A DNA stretch of 64,000 nt from Dokdonella_A sp963758365. Lineage in GTDB: Bacteria > Pseudomonadota > Gammaproteobacteria > Xanthomonadales > Rhodanobacteraceae. The translations under genes and the position numbers were made by a program. The notes beneath the pieces are model-generated. The model did not search any database. It was not told the origin of the DNA and saw only the letters and a program-made list of their open reading frames with translations. Below, piece by piece: positions 40,130 to 49,343 of this stretch (position 1 is the first letter of the stretch; each line of letters begins with the position of its first letter). The DNA is taken from assembly GCA_963758365.1 (NCBI GenBank), contig CAVWVB010000001.1:1364001-1428000 (forward strand), read 5' to 3'.

Positions 40130-41350
40130 ATGACCATGTTCCGCGCCTCCCGCTCGTCGTCGCTTCGCTCCCTCTGCGCTCTCGTCGCCCTTGCCCCGGC
40201 ACTCATGCTCGGCGCGTGCGGCAAATCCGGAGATGCCGGCAAGGACGCCGACGCAACCGCGCAGGCCCGGATCCCGGTTGAAGTCGCGGTCGCTTCCCAC
40301 CAGTCGGTCACTGCCAATTACTCGGGAACCGCGACGCTCGAAGCGGTCGGCGAAGCCGAAGTGGTGGCCAAGACCACCGGCATCGTGCTGCAGCTGCCGG
40401 TGGAGGAGGGCGAACACGTGCGCAAGGGCCAGATCCTCGCGGTGCTGGACGACGACGCGGTCCGCAACAGGCTCGCGCAGTCAACGGCAACCCTGAAGAA
40501 GGCGCAGGCTGCTTTCGACAAGGCGGAGAAGGGTTTTGCGCTGAAGATCACGCCGAAGTCCGACTACGACAGCATGAAGTACGACCTCGAGGGGCAGCGT
40601 GCGATCGTCGCAGGCGCCCAGCTCGAACTGTCGTACACGCGCATCGTCGCGCCGATTTCCGGGGTGATCTCGAAACGTTCGATCAAGCTCGGCAATCTCG
40701 TGCAGACCAATCAGGCCCTGTTCCAGATCGTCGATCTCGATCCGCTGCAGGCGGTGCTCAACGTGCCCGAACGCAATCTCGACACGCTCAAGGCCGGGCA
40801 GGCCGTGCGTATCCAGGTGGATGCGCTCGGCGGCAGGGTCTACGAGGGAACCATCGATCGCATCGCGCCCGTCGTCGATGCGGCCAGCGGAACGTTTCGC
40901 GCGACCTGCATCTTCCGCGACTCGACCCGATCGCTCAAGCCCGGAATGTTCGGCCGCATCGAGGTCGCCTACGACCATCACCACGATGCGCTCGTCGTGC
41001 CGCGCTCCGCGATCGTCGAGGAAGACGGGGAAAGTTCGGTGTTCCTGATCCAACCCGCACCCGCAAAGCCGGCGGTTCCGAGCAAGACCAAGGGCAAGAA
41101 CGGCGAAGCGGTTGCCGCGGAACTCGCAAAATCGACCGCACCCGCTTTCATCGCCAAGCGGCGCACGGTCAAGACCGGTTATGCCGATGGCGATCGCATC
41201 GAGATTCGCGACGGCCTCAAGGACGGTGACCGCGTGATCACGATTGGTCGCAACGCGGTGCGCGACGGTACCGAAGTACAGGTCCTGGACGCCGGACCGG
41301 CGACCGCGGCCACGGTTCCCGCCGCGGCACCCGCGGAGCACGCGCAGTGA
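40130..41350 (+). CDS. RND efflux periplasmic adaptor (membrane fusion protein)
   Basis: A 406-residue lipoprotein-type adaptor with lipobox LGAC (Cys at about 27). The lipoyl half-motifs are EVVAKTTGIVLQLPVEEGEH and YTRIVAPISGVISKRSIKLG, separated by a coiled-coil hairpin and followed by the beta-barrel and membrane-proximal domains. A Lys/Ala-rich insertion (about 300-340, KPAVPSKTKGKNGEAVAAEL) lies in the last domain. It links the inner-membrane pump to an outer-membrane channel not encoded here. It overlaps the first permease by four bases (GTGA). Confidence 0.9.
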   Translation: MTMFRASRSSSLRSLCALVALAPALMLGACGKSGDAGKDADATAQARIPVEVAVASHQSVTANYSGTATLEAVGEAEVVAKTTGIVLQLPVEEGEHVRKGQILAVLDDDAVRNRLAQSTATLKKAQAAFDKAEKGFALKITPKSDYDSMKYDLEGQRAIVAGAQLELSYTRIVAPISGVISKRSIKLGNLVQTNQALFQIVDLDPLQAVLNVPERNLDTLKAGQAVRIQVDALGGRVYEGTIDRIAPVVDAASGTFRATCIFRDSTRSLKPGMFGRIEVAYDHHHDALVVPRSAIVEEDGESSVFLIQPAPAKPAVPSKTKGKNGEAVAAELAKSTAPAFIAKRRTVKTGYADGDRIEIRDGLKDGDRVITIGRNAVRDGTEVQVLDAGPATAATVPAAAPAEHAQ

Positions 41351-44300
41351 GCTTGCCGGAGCTGGCCACGCGCCGACGCGTGACCGTCGGCATGCTGACC
41401 GTGACTCTGGTCCTGTTCGGATTGATCGGACTCAGCGGGCTCAAGGTCAACCTGCTGCCGGATCTTTCGTATCCGACCCTCACCGTGCGCACCGACTACG
41501 AGGGCGCCGCGCCGCTGGAGATCGAGAATCTGGTCAGCCAGCCGGTCGAAGAGGCGGTCGGCGTGGTCAAGAACGTGCGCAAGGTGCATTCGATCTCACG
41601 CACCGGCCAGTCCGACGTCGTACTCGAGTTCGCATGGGGTACGGACATGGACATGGCCAGCCTCGAGGTCCGCGACAAGCTCGATACCGTGCAGCTGCCG
41701 CTCGAAGCGAAAAAGCCGCTGCTGCTGCGCTTCAATCCATCGACCGATCCGATCATCCGTCTCGGCCTCAGCGCGGCATCCGGTGCGCAAACCGGCGAAG
41801 TACAGCTCAAGCAACTGCGCCGCTTCGCCGACGAGGATCTCAAGAAGCGCCTCGAGCCGGTGACCGGCGTTGCTGCGGTGAAGGTCGGCGGCGGACTCGA
41901 GGACGAAGTGGACGTCTCGATCGACCAGCAGAAGCTGGCGCGCCTGGGCATCGACATCAACGAGGTGATCACGCGGCTGAAGAACGAGAACGTCAACGCT
42001 TCAGGCGGTCGCATCGACGAAGGCAGCCAGCGCTACCTCGTACGCACGATAAACCAGTTCAAGACGCTCGACGAAATACGCGAGCTTCTGGTCAAGATCG
42101 ATGGCGGCATCCCGATCCGTCTCAAGGACATAGCCGAAGTGCGCCAGGGCTACAAGGAGCGCGAAGGCATCGTGCGCATCGACGGTCGCGAAGCGGTCGA
42201 ACTCGCGATCTACAAGGAGGGAGATGCGAACACCGTGAGCGTTGCAGAATCCGTCAAGGAACAACTCGAGCGTCTGCGTGCGACGCTGCCGACCGGTGCC
42301 ACGCTGACCACGATCGAGGATCAGTCGGTCTTCATCCAGCATGCGCTGCGCGAAGTCAAGTTCGACGCGCTGCTCGGTGGTGCGCTGGCGATCCTCGTCA
42401 TCTTCTTCTTCCTGCGCGACTCGTGGAGCACTTTCATCATCTCGCTCTCGCTGCCGGTCTCGCTGATCGCAACGTTCTTCTTCATGGACCAGTTCCATCT
42501 GTCGCTCAACGTAATGTCGCTCGGCGGCCTGGCCCTGGCGACCGGAATGGTCGTCGACGACTCGATCGTGGTGCTCGAGAACATTGCGCGCCTGCGCGAA
42601 AAGGGCATGCCGATCGTGCAGGCTGCGGTACGCGGCACGGCCGAGGTCGGCATGGCGGTCACCGCGTCGACGCTGACCACGGTAGCGGTGTTCTTCCCGC
42701 TCGTGTTCGTGCAGGGCGTGGCCGGTCAGCTTTTTCGCGACCAGGCATTGACAATCACGTTCGCGATGCTGATTTCCCTGGTCGTCGCGATGAGCCTGAT
42801 TCCGATGCTCGCTTCGCTCAAGGGCCGCTCGCCGTTGGCGTACCGCAAGGAACCCGCGAGTGAGCCGAGGCCGCTGCCACGCAACGGTTTGCTGCGTGGT
42901 CCGGTGCGCGCGGCGCGCTTCCTCGGCGAGGTGCTGTTCCAGATTGTCCCGCGCGCCTGTGTGCTGGCCGGGGCAGTCGTCGCGCGCGTGTTCGGCGCGG
43001 TTCTCGGCCGCGGCCTGCGCTTTGTCGGGCGCGGCGTGACGACCCCCTACGATCGCGCAGCGAGGTTCTATCATCGCTCGCTGCCCGCGGTGCTCGATCA
43101 TCCGTGGCGCGTCCTCGGGTTCGCGGCGGCTGCCCTCGCGGCGACCCTGGCCCTGGTGCCTTCGCTCGGTCTCGATCTGATCCCGCAACTTGCGCAGGGT
43201 CGTTTCGACATGACCGTGACCCTGCCGCCCGGAACGCCGCTGGCCGCCACCGACGAGCTGGTCAGCGAAATTTCGGCGCGTCATGCAAAAGACCCCGGCG
43301 TGGCCTCGATCTACGGCGTCGCGGGTGCCGGCACCCGACTCGACGCGAATCCCACCGAATCGGGCGAGAACATCGCGCGTCTGTCGATCGCGCTCAAGGA
43401 CGGTGGCAGCAGGGCGATCGAGGCGAGCGAAGTCGAGCGTTTGCGCGCCGGGATGAGCCGCAGCGATGCGAGCGTGAAGTTCTCGCGGCCACAACTGTTC
43501 AGTTTCTCGGCGCCGCTCGAGGTCGAGATTCGCGGCTACGACCTCGATGCGCTCGCGCGGGGCGGTCAGCGCCTTGCCGAGCTCATGAAGGAATCGCCGC
43601 GATTCGCCGACGTCAAATCGACGGTCGACAGCGGCTATCCGGAAGTGCAGATCCATTTCGATCAGGATCGCGCCGCCGCCCTCGGTCTGACCACGCGCGA
43701 GATTGCCGATCGGGTGGTGCGCAAGGTCAAGGGCGAAGTCGCGACGCGTTACGATTTTCGCGATCGCAAGATCGATGTGCTGGTGCGCGCGCGCGCGTCC
43801 GACCGTAGCGGAGTCGACGACGTGAAGAATCTCGTGGTCGGGTATGTCGCGCCGAAAGGAGGCGCAGCCGCGGGCGGCCTGTCGGCGACGGCTTCGGCCA
43901 GCCTGAGCGATACCGCGCAATCGGGCAGCGACACGCCGATCCGCCTGTCCGCAGTCGCCGACGTGGTTTCCGGAGAAGGGCCCAGCGAGATCAACCGGAT
44001 CGGCCAGGAGCGCGTCGCGATCGTCTCCTCGAACCTGCGTTACGGCGACCTGTCCAGTGCGGTTGCCGAGGTCAGGCAGATTGTCGCCACGCATCCGCTC
44101 GCGGCAGGGGTCAAGGTCACGGTCGGTGGTCAAAGCGAGGAACTGGACGCGTCGGTCAGTTCGTTGCTGTTCGCGCTGGGCCTGGCCATCTTCCTGGTCT
44201 ACCTGGTCATGGCATCGCAGTTCGAATCGTTGCTGCACCCGTTCGTGATCATGTTCTCGATACCGCTCGCCGCTGTCGGCGCGGTGCTCGCGTTGAAGCT

Positions 44301-44781
44301 TTCCGGATCGGCAATCTCGGTTGTCGTCTTCATCGGCCTGATCATGCTGGTCGGCATCGTGGTCAAGAACGCGATCGTGCTGATCGATCGTGTCAATCGA
44401 TTGCGCGAGGCCGGAGTCGCAAAGCGCGAGGCGATTGCGCAGGGCGCCGAATCGCGTCTGCGCCCGATCGTGATGACCACGCTGTGCACGCTCATCGGTT
44501 TCACGCCGCTCGCGATCGGCGTCGGCGAAGGCGCCGAGGTGCGCGCGCCGATGGCGTTGACCGTGATCGGCGGCCTTGCGGTGTCGACGCTGCTGACCCT
44601 TGTCGTGATACCCGTGGTCTACGATCTGCTCGACCGGCGCGGCGACGCATGGTACGTCGCGCGCGGCCGGCGTGCTTCTGCGGTCGTCCCTGATCGCGAT
44701 GGTCAGGAAGCGGCCATCCCTGACCGCAGTTTTCACAACGGCACGCTGCCGGACGGCGATCCTGCGGGGGAACTGGCGTGA
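41347..44781 (+). CDS. RND efflux permease 1 (AcrB family, with long central loop)
   Basis: 1144 residues, about 100 longer than the usual 1040. Proton-relay residues are intact: GMVVDDSIVVLENIARL (two Asp near 404) and GIVVKNAIVLIDRVNRL (Lys near 1004). The extra length is largely a Pro/Arg-rich amphipathic segment between the two halves (about residues 498-575). Hydrophobic segments fit twelve helices with two large periplasmic loops. It probably exports drugs, solvents or toxic metabolites; the substrate is unknown. The start is a GTG overlapping the adaptor stop. Confidence 0.9.
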   Translation: MSLPELATRRRVTVGMLTVTLVLFGLIGLSGLKVNLLPDLSYPTLTVRTDYEGAAPLEIENLVSQPVEEAVGVVKNVRKVHSISRTGQSDVVLEFAWGTDMDMASLEVRDKLDTVQLPLEAKKPLLLRFNPSTDPIIRLGLSAASGAQTGEVQLKQLRRFADEDLKKRLEPVTGVAAVKVGGGLEDEVDVSIDQQKLARLGIDINEVITRLKNENVNASGGRIDEGSQRYLVRTINQFKTLDEIRELLVKIDGGIPIRLKDIAEVRQGYKEREGIVRIDGREAVELAIYKEGDANTVSVAESVKEQLERLRATLPTGATLTTIEDQSVFIQHALREVKFDALLGGALAILVIFFFLRDSWSTFIISLSLPVSLIATFFFMDQFHLSLNVMSLGGLALATGMVVDDSIVVLENIARLREKGMPIVQAAVRGTAEVGMAVTASTLTTVAVFFPLVFVQGVAGQLFRDQALTITFAMLISLVVAMSLIPMLASLKGRSPLAYRKEPASEPRPLPRNGLLRGPVRAARFLGEVLFQIVPRACVLAGAVVARVFGAVLGRGLRFVGRGVTTPYDRAARFYHRSLPAVLDHPWRVLGFAAAALAATLALVPSLGLDLIPQLAQGRFDMTVTLPPGTPLAATDELVSEISARHAKDPGVASIYGVAGAGTRLDANPTESGENIARLSIALKDGGSRAIEASEVERLRAGMSRSDASVKFSRPQLFSFSAPLEVEIRGYDLDALARGGQRLAELMKESPRFADVKSTVDSGYPEVQIHFDQDRAAALGLTTREIADRVVRKVKGEVATRYDFRDRKIDVLVRARASDRSGVDDVKNLVVGYVAPKGGAAAGGLSATASASLSDTAQSGSDTPIRLSAVADVVSGEGPSEINRIGQERVAIVSSNLRYGDLSSAVAEVRQIVATHPLAAGVKVTVGGQSEELDASVSSLLFALGLAIFLVYLVMASQFESLLHPFVIMFSIPLAAVGAVLALKLSGSAISVVVFIGLIMLVGIVVKNAIVLIDRVNRLREAGVAKREAIAQGAESRLRPIVMTTLCTLIGFTPLAIGVGEGAEVRAPMALTVIGGLAVSTLLTLVVIPVVYDLLDRRGDAWYVARGRRASAVVPDRDGQEAAIPDRSFHNGTLPDGDPAGELA

Positions 44782-47700
44782 CGCTCGCCGAGCTCAGCCT
44801 GAAGCGCCCGGTCACGGCGATCATGTTCTTCGTGTCGATGGTCGTGATAGGCCTGATCGCGGCATTCCGGCTGCCGCTCGAGCAGTTCCCGAGCATCGAC
44901 GCGCCGTTCCTGTTCGTGCAGATACCGTATCCGGGTGCGACACCCGGCGAGATCGAGCGCACGATCACGCGTCCGGTCGAGGAGGCGCTCGCGACATTGC
45001 CTGGCATCAAGCGCATGAATTCGACGTCGGACGCCGAGTCGGCGCAGATCTTTCTCGAGTTCAAATGGGGTGAGAGCGTCGCGATCAAGGCCGTGCAGGC
45101 GCGCGAGAAGATCGATGCGATCCGCTCGGAGCTGCCATCCGACGTGCAGCGCTACTTCGTGCGCAAGTTCTCGACATCCGACGAACCGGTGCTGCAGCTG
45201 CGCATCGCGTCCACCGGAGCCGACTTGTCGCGTGCGTACGAATTGATCGAACGCGAGATCAAGCGACCACTCGAGCGCATATCCGGCGTCGCGAATGTCG
45301 ACATCTCCGGGATCGGTCAGCCCGAAGTGCAGATCGAGCTGTCGTCGGATCGCCTCAGCGCCCACAACATCAACCTCAACGACCTGTACAAGAGCCTCTC
45401 GGATGCGAACTTCGCGATGTCGGCCGGACAGATCGACGCGGGTGGCACGCGCTTCCGCGTGCAGCCCCAGGGCCAATGGACCAGTCTCGACGACATCCGC
45501 GCGATCCCGATCGACGCAAAGGGTCTGCGGCTGGGCGATATCGCGAGCGTCGAATTCCGGCCCGCGCGAGTCGATTTCGCGCGCCATCTGGACGGCAAGC
45601 CGGCCGTCGGCGTGGACATCTACCGGGAGCGCAACGCGAATCTCGTCGATGTCGGCACCGCGGTCATGAAGGAGGTGCGCCAGATCCAGGCTTCACCGGC
45701 GCTCAGCGGGATCAAGGTCTTCGCGATGGAGAACCAGGCCGACAGCGTGACCGGGTCGCTGCGCGAACTGGGCCAGGCCGGGCTGATCGGAACCCTGTTC
45801 TCGGTACTCGTGCTGTTTTTCTTCCTGCGCGACTGGGCATCGACGCTGATGGTGTCGATGGCGATTCCGATCTGTTTCGTGATGACCCTGGGCTGCATGT
45901 ATTTCTTCGGCATCAGCCTCAACGTGCTGTCGATGATGGGACTGCTGCTCGCGGTGGGCATGCTCGTGGACAACGCGGTCGTGGTCGTCGAGAGCATCTA
46001 CCAGTTCCGCGAGAAGTTTCCCGATCGCCCGTGGTATTGCGCGGTTCAGGGCACCCAGGTGGTCGGCATCGCGATCGCGGCCGGCACGTTGTCGAGCGTC
46101 GTCGTTTTTCTGCCCAACATCTTCGGCGAGGCGAACAACATCTCGATTTTCCTGGCCCAGGTCGCGATCGCGATGTCGATAGCCCATCTTGCCTCGTGGC
46201 TGGTCGCGGTCAGCCTGGTGCCGATGCTCGCCTCGAAGCTGCCTTCGCCGAGGTTTCTCGGTCGCGTGACGGTCATCTCGCGTCTGCGCGAGCGCTACGG
46301 CCGGGTCGTCGACTGGACGCTCAGGCACAGGCGCTGGACGATGACTGGCGTGCTGGCCCTGATCATTGCCAGCATCGTGCCGATCACCCACACCAAGATG
46401 AACATGTTCGACGACGGCGAGTCGCGTCAGCTGCGCATCTGGTACCAGCTCAATGCGAACTATCGGTTGCAGGACCTCAAACCGGCCGTGGTGCGGATCG
46501 AACACTACCTCGACGAGAACCGCGAGCGCTTCGAGATCAAGTCGGTCTACACCTGGTACTCCGAACAGGGACAGGCGCAGACGCGGATCCTACTGACCGA
46601 TGCGGACAAGGCCAAGCGCGCGGTCAGCGACATCAAGGAGGAAATCCGCAAGGGCCTGCCGCAGCTCGCGGTCGGCAAGGTCGGTTTCGACGGCAACGGC
46701 AACGGCGGCCTCGGTGGCGGAGTCGACCTCGCGCTGGTCGGGGACTCGATGGATCGGCTCCAGGAACTGGCTCCCAGTGTGCTCTCGGTACTCTCCCATC
46801 TCCCGAGCTTGCGTGACGTGCGCGCCGAGAAAGGCAACGGCGATCGCGAAGTCGAGGCGCGTGTCGATCGCACGCTTGCCAAGAAGTACGGATTCGATGC
46901 GCAGACCGTCGCCAACTACATCCAGATCGCACTGCGCGGGATGCCGCTCAAGGATTTCCACGCCGATGATCGCCAGTTGCCGGTCTGGTTGCGCTTCCAG
47001 GGTTCCGACACCCAGAGTCTGGCAGGCCTCTCCGATTTCAAGCTGCGCGCTCCGGACAATACGCAGATTCCGCTGCTTTCGATGCTGCGGGTGGATTCAA
47101 GGGCGACGCCTTCGGCGATCCAGCGCGTCGACCGCATGACCGCGTTGAACATCAACGCGAATCTCGCCGACGGCGCGACCATGCCCGAGGCACGCAAGGA
47201 CATCACCGCCGCGATGAATGCGGTCGCATTGCCGCCAGGCTACCGATGGAGCTTCGGTCAGGGTTTCGACCGCGAGGACCAGGCGGGCCAGCAGATGCTG
47301 TTCAACACGTTGATCGCGCTGGTGCTGGTCTACGTCGTGATGTGTGCGATGTTCGAGTCGATGATCTATCCGGCCGCGATACTGATGACGTTCGTATTCT
47401 CGGTTTTCGGCGTGTTCTGGTTGTTCTGGCTGACCGGAACCACGTTCTCGATCATGGCCGCGATCGGCATCCTGATCCTCATGGGCGTGGTCGTGAACAA
47501 CGGCATCGTGATGATCGTGCACATCAACCAGCTGCGTCATGAAGGCCATCTGCGCAGCGAGGCCCTCGTGCTCGGTGCGCAGGAGCGTCTGCGTCCGGTG
47601 CTGATGACGATGGCAACCGCGATACTCGGCATGCTGCCGCTCGCGATCGGCGGAGCCTCGGCGTGGAACGACGGACCGCCGTATTTCCCGATGGCTCGCG

Positions 47701-47873
47701 CGATTGCGGGCGGACTTACATTCTCGACGATCGTGACCCTGCTTGCGCTGCCGTGCATCTACTCGCTGCTCGACGATGCGAGTCTGTGGCTGCACCATGT
47801 GATCCGGGATGCCCGTGCAGGGCACCTGACTCGCGGCGCCGCGATTTCCAGCGCAGAGGCCAGCGTCACCTGA
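44778..47873 (+). CDS. RND efflux permease 2 (variant proton relay)
   Basis: A 1031-residue RND permease, clearly diverged from permease 1. In helix 4 it reads GMLVDNAVVVVESIYQF and in helix 10 MGVVVNNGIVMIVHIN, so one of the two Asp and the Lys of AcrB-type pumps are both Asn. A Gly/Asn-rich turn (DGNGNGGLGGG) lies in the second periplasmic loop. It may be an alternative-coupling pump or the non-driving partner in a mixed trimer, as in MdtBC-like pairs. It is coupled to permease 1 by a GTGA overlap; its end overlaps the convergent aldehyde dehydrogenase by eight bases. Confidence 0.88.
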   Translation: MTLAELSLKRPVTAIMFFVSMVVIGLIAAFRLPLEQFPSIDAPFLFVQIPYPGATPGEIERTITRPVEEALATLPGIKRMNSTSDAESAQIFLEFKWGESVAIKAVQAREKIDAIRSELPSDVQRYFVRKFSTSDEPVLQLRIASTGADLSRAYELIEREIKRPLERISGVANVDISGIGQPEVQIELSSDRLSAHNINLNDLYKSLSDANFAMSAGQIDAGGTRFRVQPQGQWTSLDDIRAIPIDAKGLRLGDIASVEFRPARVDFARHLDGKPAVGVDIYRERNANLVDVGTAVMKEVRQIQASPALSGIKVFAMENQADSVTGSLRELGQAGLIGTLFSVLVLFFFLRDWASTLMVSMAIPICFVMTLGCMYFFGISLNVLSMMGLLLAVGMLVDNAVVVVESIYQFREKFPDRPWYCAVQGTQVVGIAIAAGTLSSVVVFLPNIFGEANNISIFLAQVAIAMSIAHLASWLVAVSLVPMLASKLPSPRFLGRVTVISRLRERYGRVVDWTLRHRRWTMTGVLALIIASIVPITHTKMNMFDDGESRQLRIWYQLNANYRLQDLKPAVVRIEHYLDENRERFEIKSVYTWYSEQGQAQTRILLTDADKAKRAVSDIKEEIRKGLPQLAVGKVGFDGNGNGGLGGGVDLALVGDSMDRLQELAPSVLSVLSHLPSLRDVRAEKGNGDREVEARVDRTLAKKYGFDAQTVANYIQIALRGMPLKDFHADDRQLPVWLRFQGSDTQSLAGLSDFKLRAPDNTQIPLLSMLRVDSRATPSAIQRVDRMTALNINANLADGATMPEARKDITAAMNAVALPPGYRWSFGQGFDREDQAGQQMLFNTLIALVLVYVVMCAMFESMIYPAAILMTFVFSVFGVFWLFWLTGTTFSIMAAIGILILMGVVVNNGIVMIVHINQLRHEGHLRSEALVLGAQERLRPVLMTMATAILGMLPLAIGGASAWNDGPPYFPMARAIAGGLTFSTIVTLLALPCIYSLLDDASLWLHHVIRDARAGHLTRGAAISSAEASVT

Positions 47874-49323
47874 TCTGCCTGCGGCCGAGCAGCAGTTCGA
47901 GGAGGCGCCGGAACGTCCTCCGGTACGGCGGGTCGAGCAGCCCGACTGCATTCCAGCGTGCCTGGCGGAAAACCGGCGTCATGCGCGAGAACGTGAGAAA
48001 GCCCTGTTCGCCATGGTACGCGCCCATGCCCGAAGCGCCGACGCCACCGAACGGAAGATGGTGCTGGGCGATATGCAGGATCGTGTCGTTGACGGTAACT
48101 CCGCCCGCACGCGTACGCTCGAGTATCGCGTCCACGGTCGCCTGCTCATCGTCGAACACGTAGAGCGCAAGTGGATGCGCGTGTGCGCCGATGTAGTCAA
48201 TCGCTTCATCGATCGTTTCATAGCCGATCAGCGGCAGCAGCGGACCGAAGATCTCCTCGCGCATGACCGCCATAGAATCGTCGACCCCGGTGAGCAGGGT
48301 CGGCGCAAGGCGGCGAACGGCGTCCACCGGACCAGCCGCGGCACCGAGCACATGGACGGTCGCTCCGGCGTCCCTGGCTGCATCGCGCAATGCACACAGA
48401 CGCGCATGATGGCGCTCCGAAGCGATGCTCGCGTACTGCGAATTGCCGGGGAGATCCGGGTACAACCTGTCGACGACCGCACGCGCCTCGTCGACGAACC
48501 GTTGCATGCGCGCAGCCGGCAGCAGCACGTAGTCGGGCGCGATGCAGGTCTGTCCGGCATTGAGCAGCTTGCCGAGCACGATGCGCTCGACTGCATGACT
48601 GAAGCGCGCGCCCGGGCCGATCAACGCCGGGGACTTGCCACCGAGCTCCAGCGTTACCGGAGTCAGATTTTCCGCGGCGGCGCGCATGACTTCGCGCCCG
48701 ACGGGCGTCGAGCCCGTGAACAGCAGATGATCGAACGCGAGTGCGGAGAAGGCGCGCGCGACGTCCTCGCCGCCGGTGACGACGGCGACCTCGTCAATCG
48801 CAAACTGCGTGGCGACGAGCTCGGCGAACAACGCGGAGAACCGCGGCGTGAATTCGCTCATCTTCACGAGCACGCGATTGCCCGCGGCAAGCGCATCGGT
48901 CAGCGGCCCGGCCGCGAGATACAGCGGATAGTTCCACGGCACGATGATGCCGACGACACCGAGCGGTTGCGGGCGCAGTTCGGTGCGTGCCGGCAGGAAC
49001 CAGAAGCCGGCCCAGTGCCGGCGCGGACGCATCCAGCGCTGACCGCGTCGGAGCGCGTAACGAATTGCAGAGAGGGTCGGAAACACCTCGAGCAGATCCG
49101 TCTCCTCGGCGGGACGATGTCCGAAGTCCGCGGAGATCGCGGCGGCGATCGCATCGCGGTTGTCGCGAATCAGGGTTTCCAGCGCGCGCAGCCGGCGCGC
49201 GCGTGTCGACCAGCCGACACCCGGCTCGCGTTGCTGCGCAGCGCGCTGTACTGCGAACGTGCGCGCAGGATCGGGGAGGCCGGTATTCGGGATCGCAGGT
49301 CGTCCGCCCGGGCCGCTGCTCAC
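47866..49323 (-). CDS. Aldehyde dehydrogenase (coniferyl-aldehyde type)
   Basis: 485 residues of the class 3/coniferyl aldehyde dehydrogenase group: VGIIVPWNYPLYL, cofactor and glutamate motif TLELGGKSPALIG, catalytic Cys in NAGQTCIAPDYVLLP, and EEIFGPLLPLIGY. The C-terminal tail (RRTFRRLLELLLGRRQIR) is amphipathic and basic and could associate with the membrane. It oxidises fatty or aromatic aldehydes with NAD(P). The GTG start follows the DUF349 gene by 20 bases as the last of a four-gene leftward run. Confidence 0.9.
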   Translation of the reverse strand: MSSGPGGRPAIPNTGLPDPARTFAVQRAAQQREPGVGWSTRARRLRALETLIRDNRDAIAAAISADFGHRPAEETDLLEVFPTLSAIRYALRRGQRWMRPRRHWAGFWFLPARTELRPQPLGVVGIIVPWNYPLYLAAGPLTDALAAGNRVLVKMSEFTPRFSALFAELVATQFAIDEVAVVTGGEDVARAFSALAFDHLLFTGSTPVGREVMRAAAENLTPVTLELGGKSPALIGPGARFSHAVERIVLGKLLNAGQTCIAPDYVLLPAARMQRFVDEARAVVDRLYPDLPGNSQYASIASERHHARLCALRDAARDAGATVHVLGAAAGPVDAVRRLAPTLLTGVDDSMAVMREEIFGPLLPLIGYETIDEAIDYIGAHAHPLALYVFDDEQATVDAILERTRAGGVTVNDTILHIAQHHLPFGGVGASGMGAYHGEQGFLTFSRMTPVFRQARWNAVGLLDPPYRRTFRRLLELLLGRRQIR

Positions 49324-49343
49324 CGCGTCAGTCTCCGCGCATG

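Noticed and set aside
42001..44736. Very long leftward open frame (911 codons) antisense to RND permease 1
   Set aside because: It mirrors the codon bias of the real gene in G+C-rich DNA, is rich in Arg/Asp/His, and shows no domain, signal peptide or ribosome binding site.
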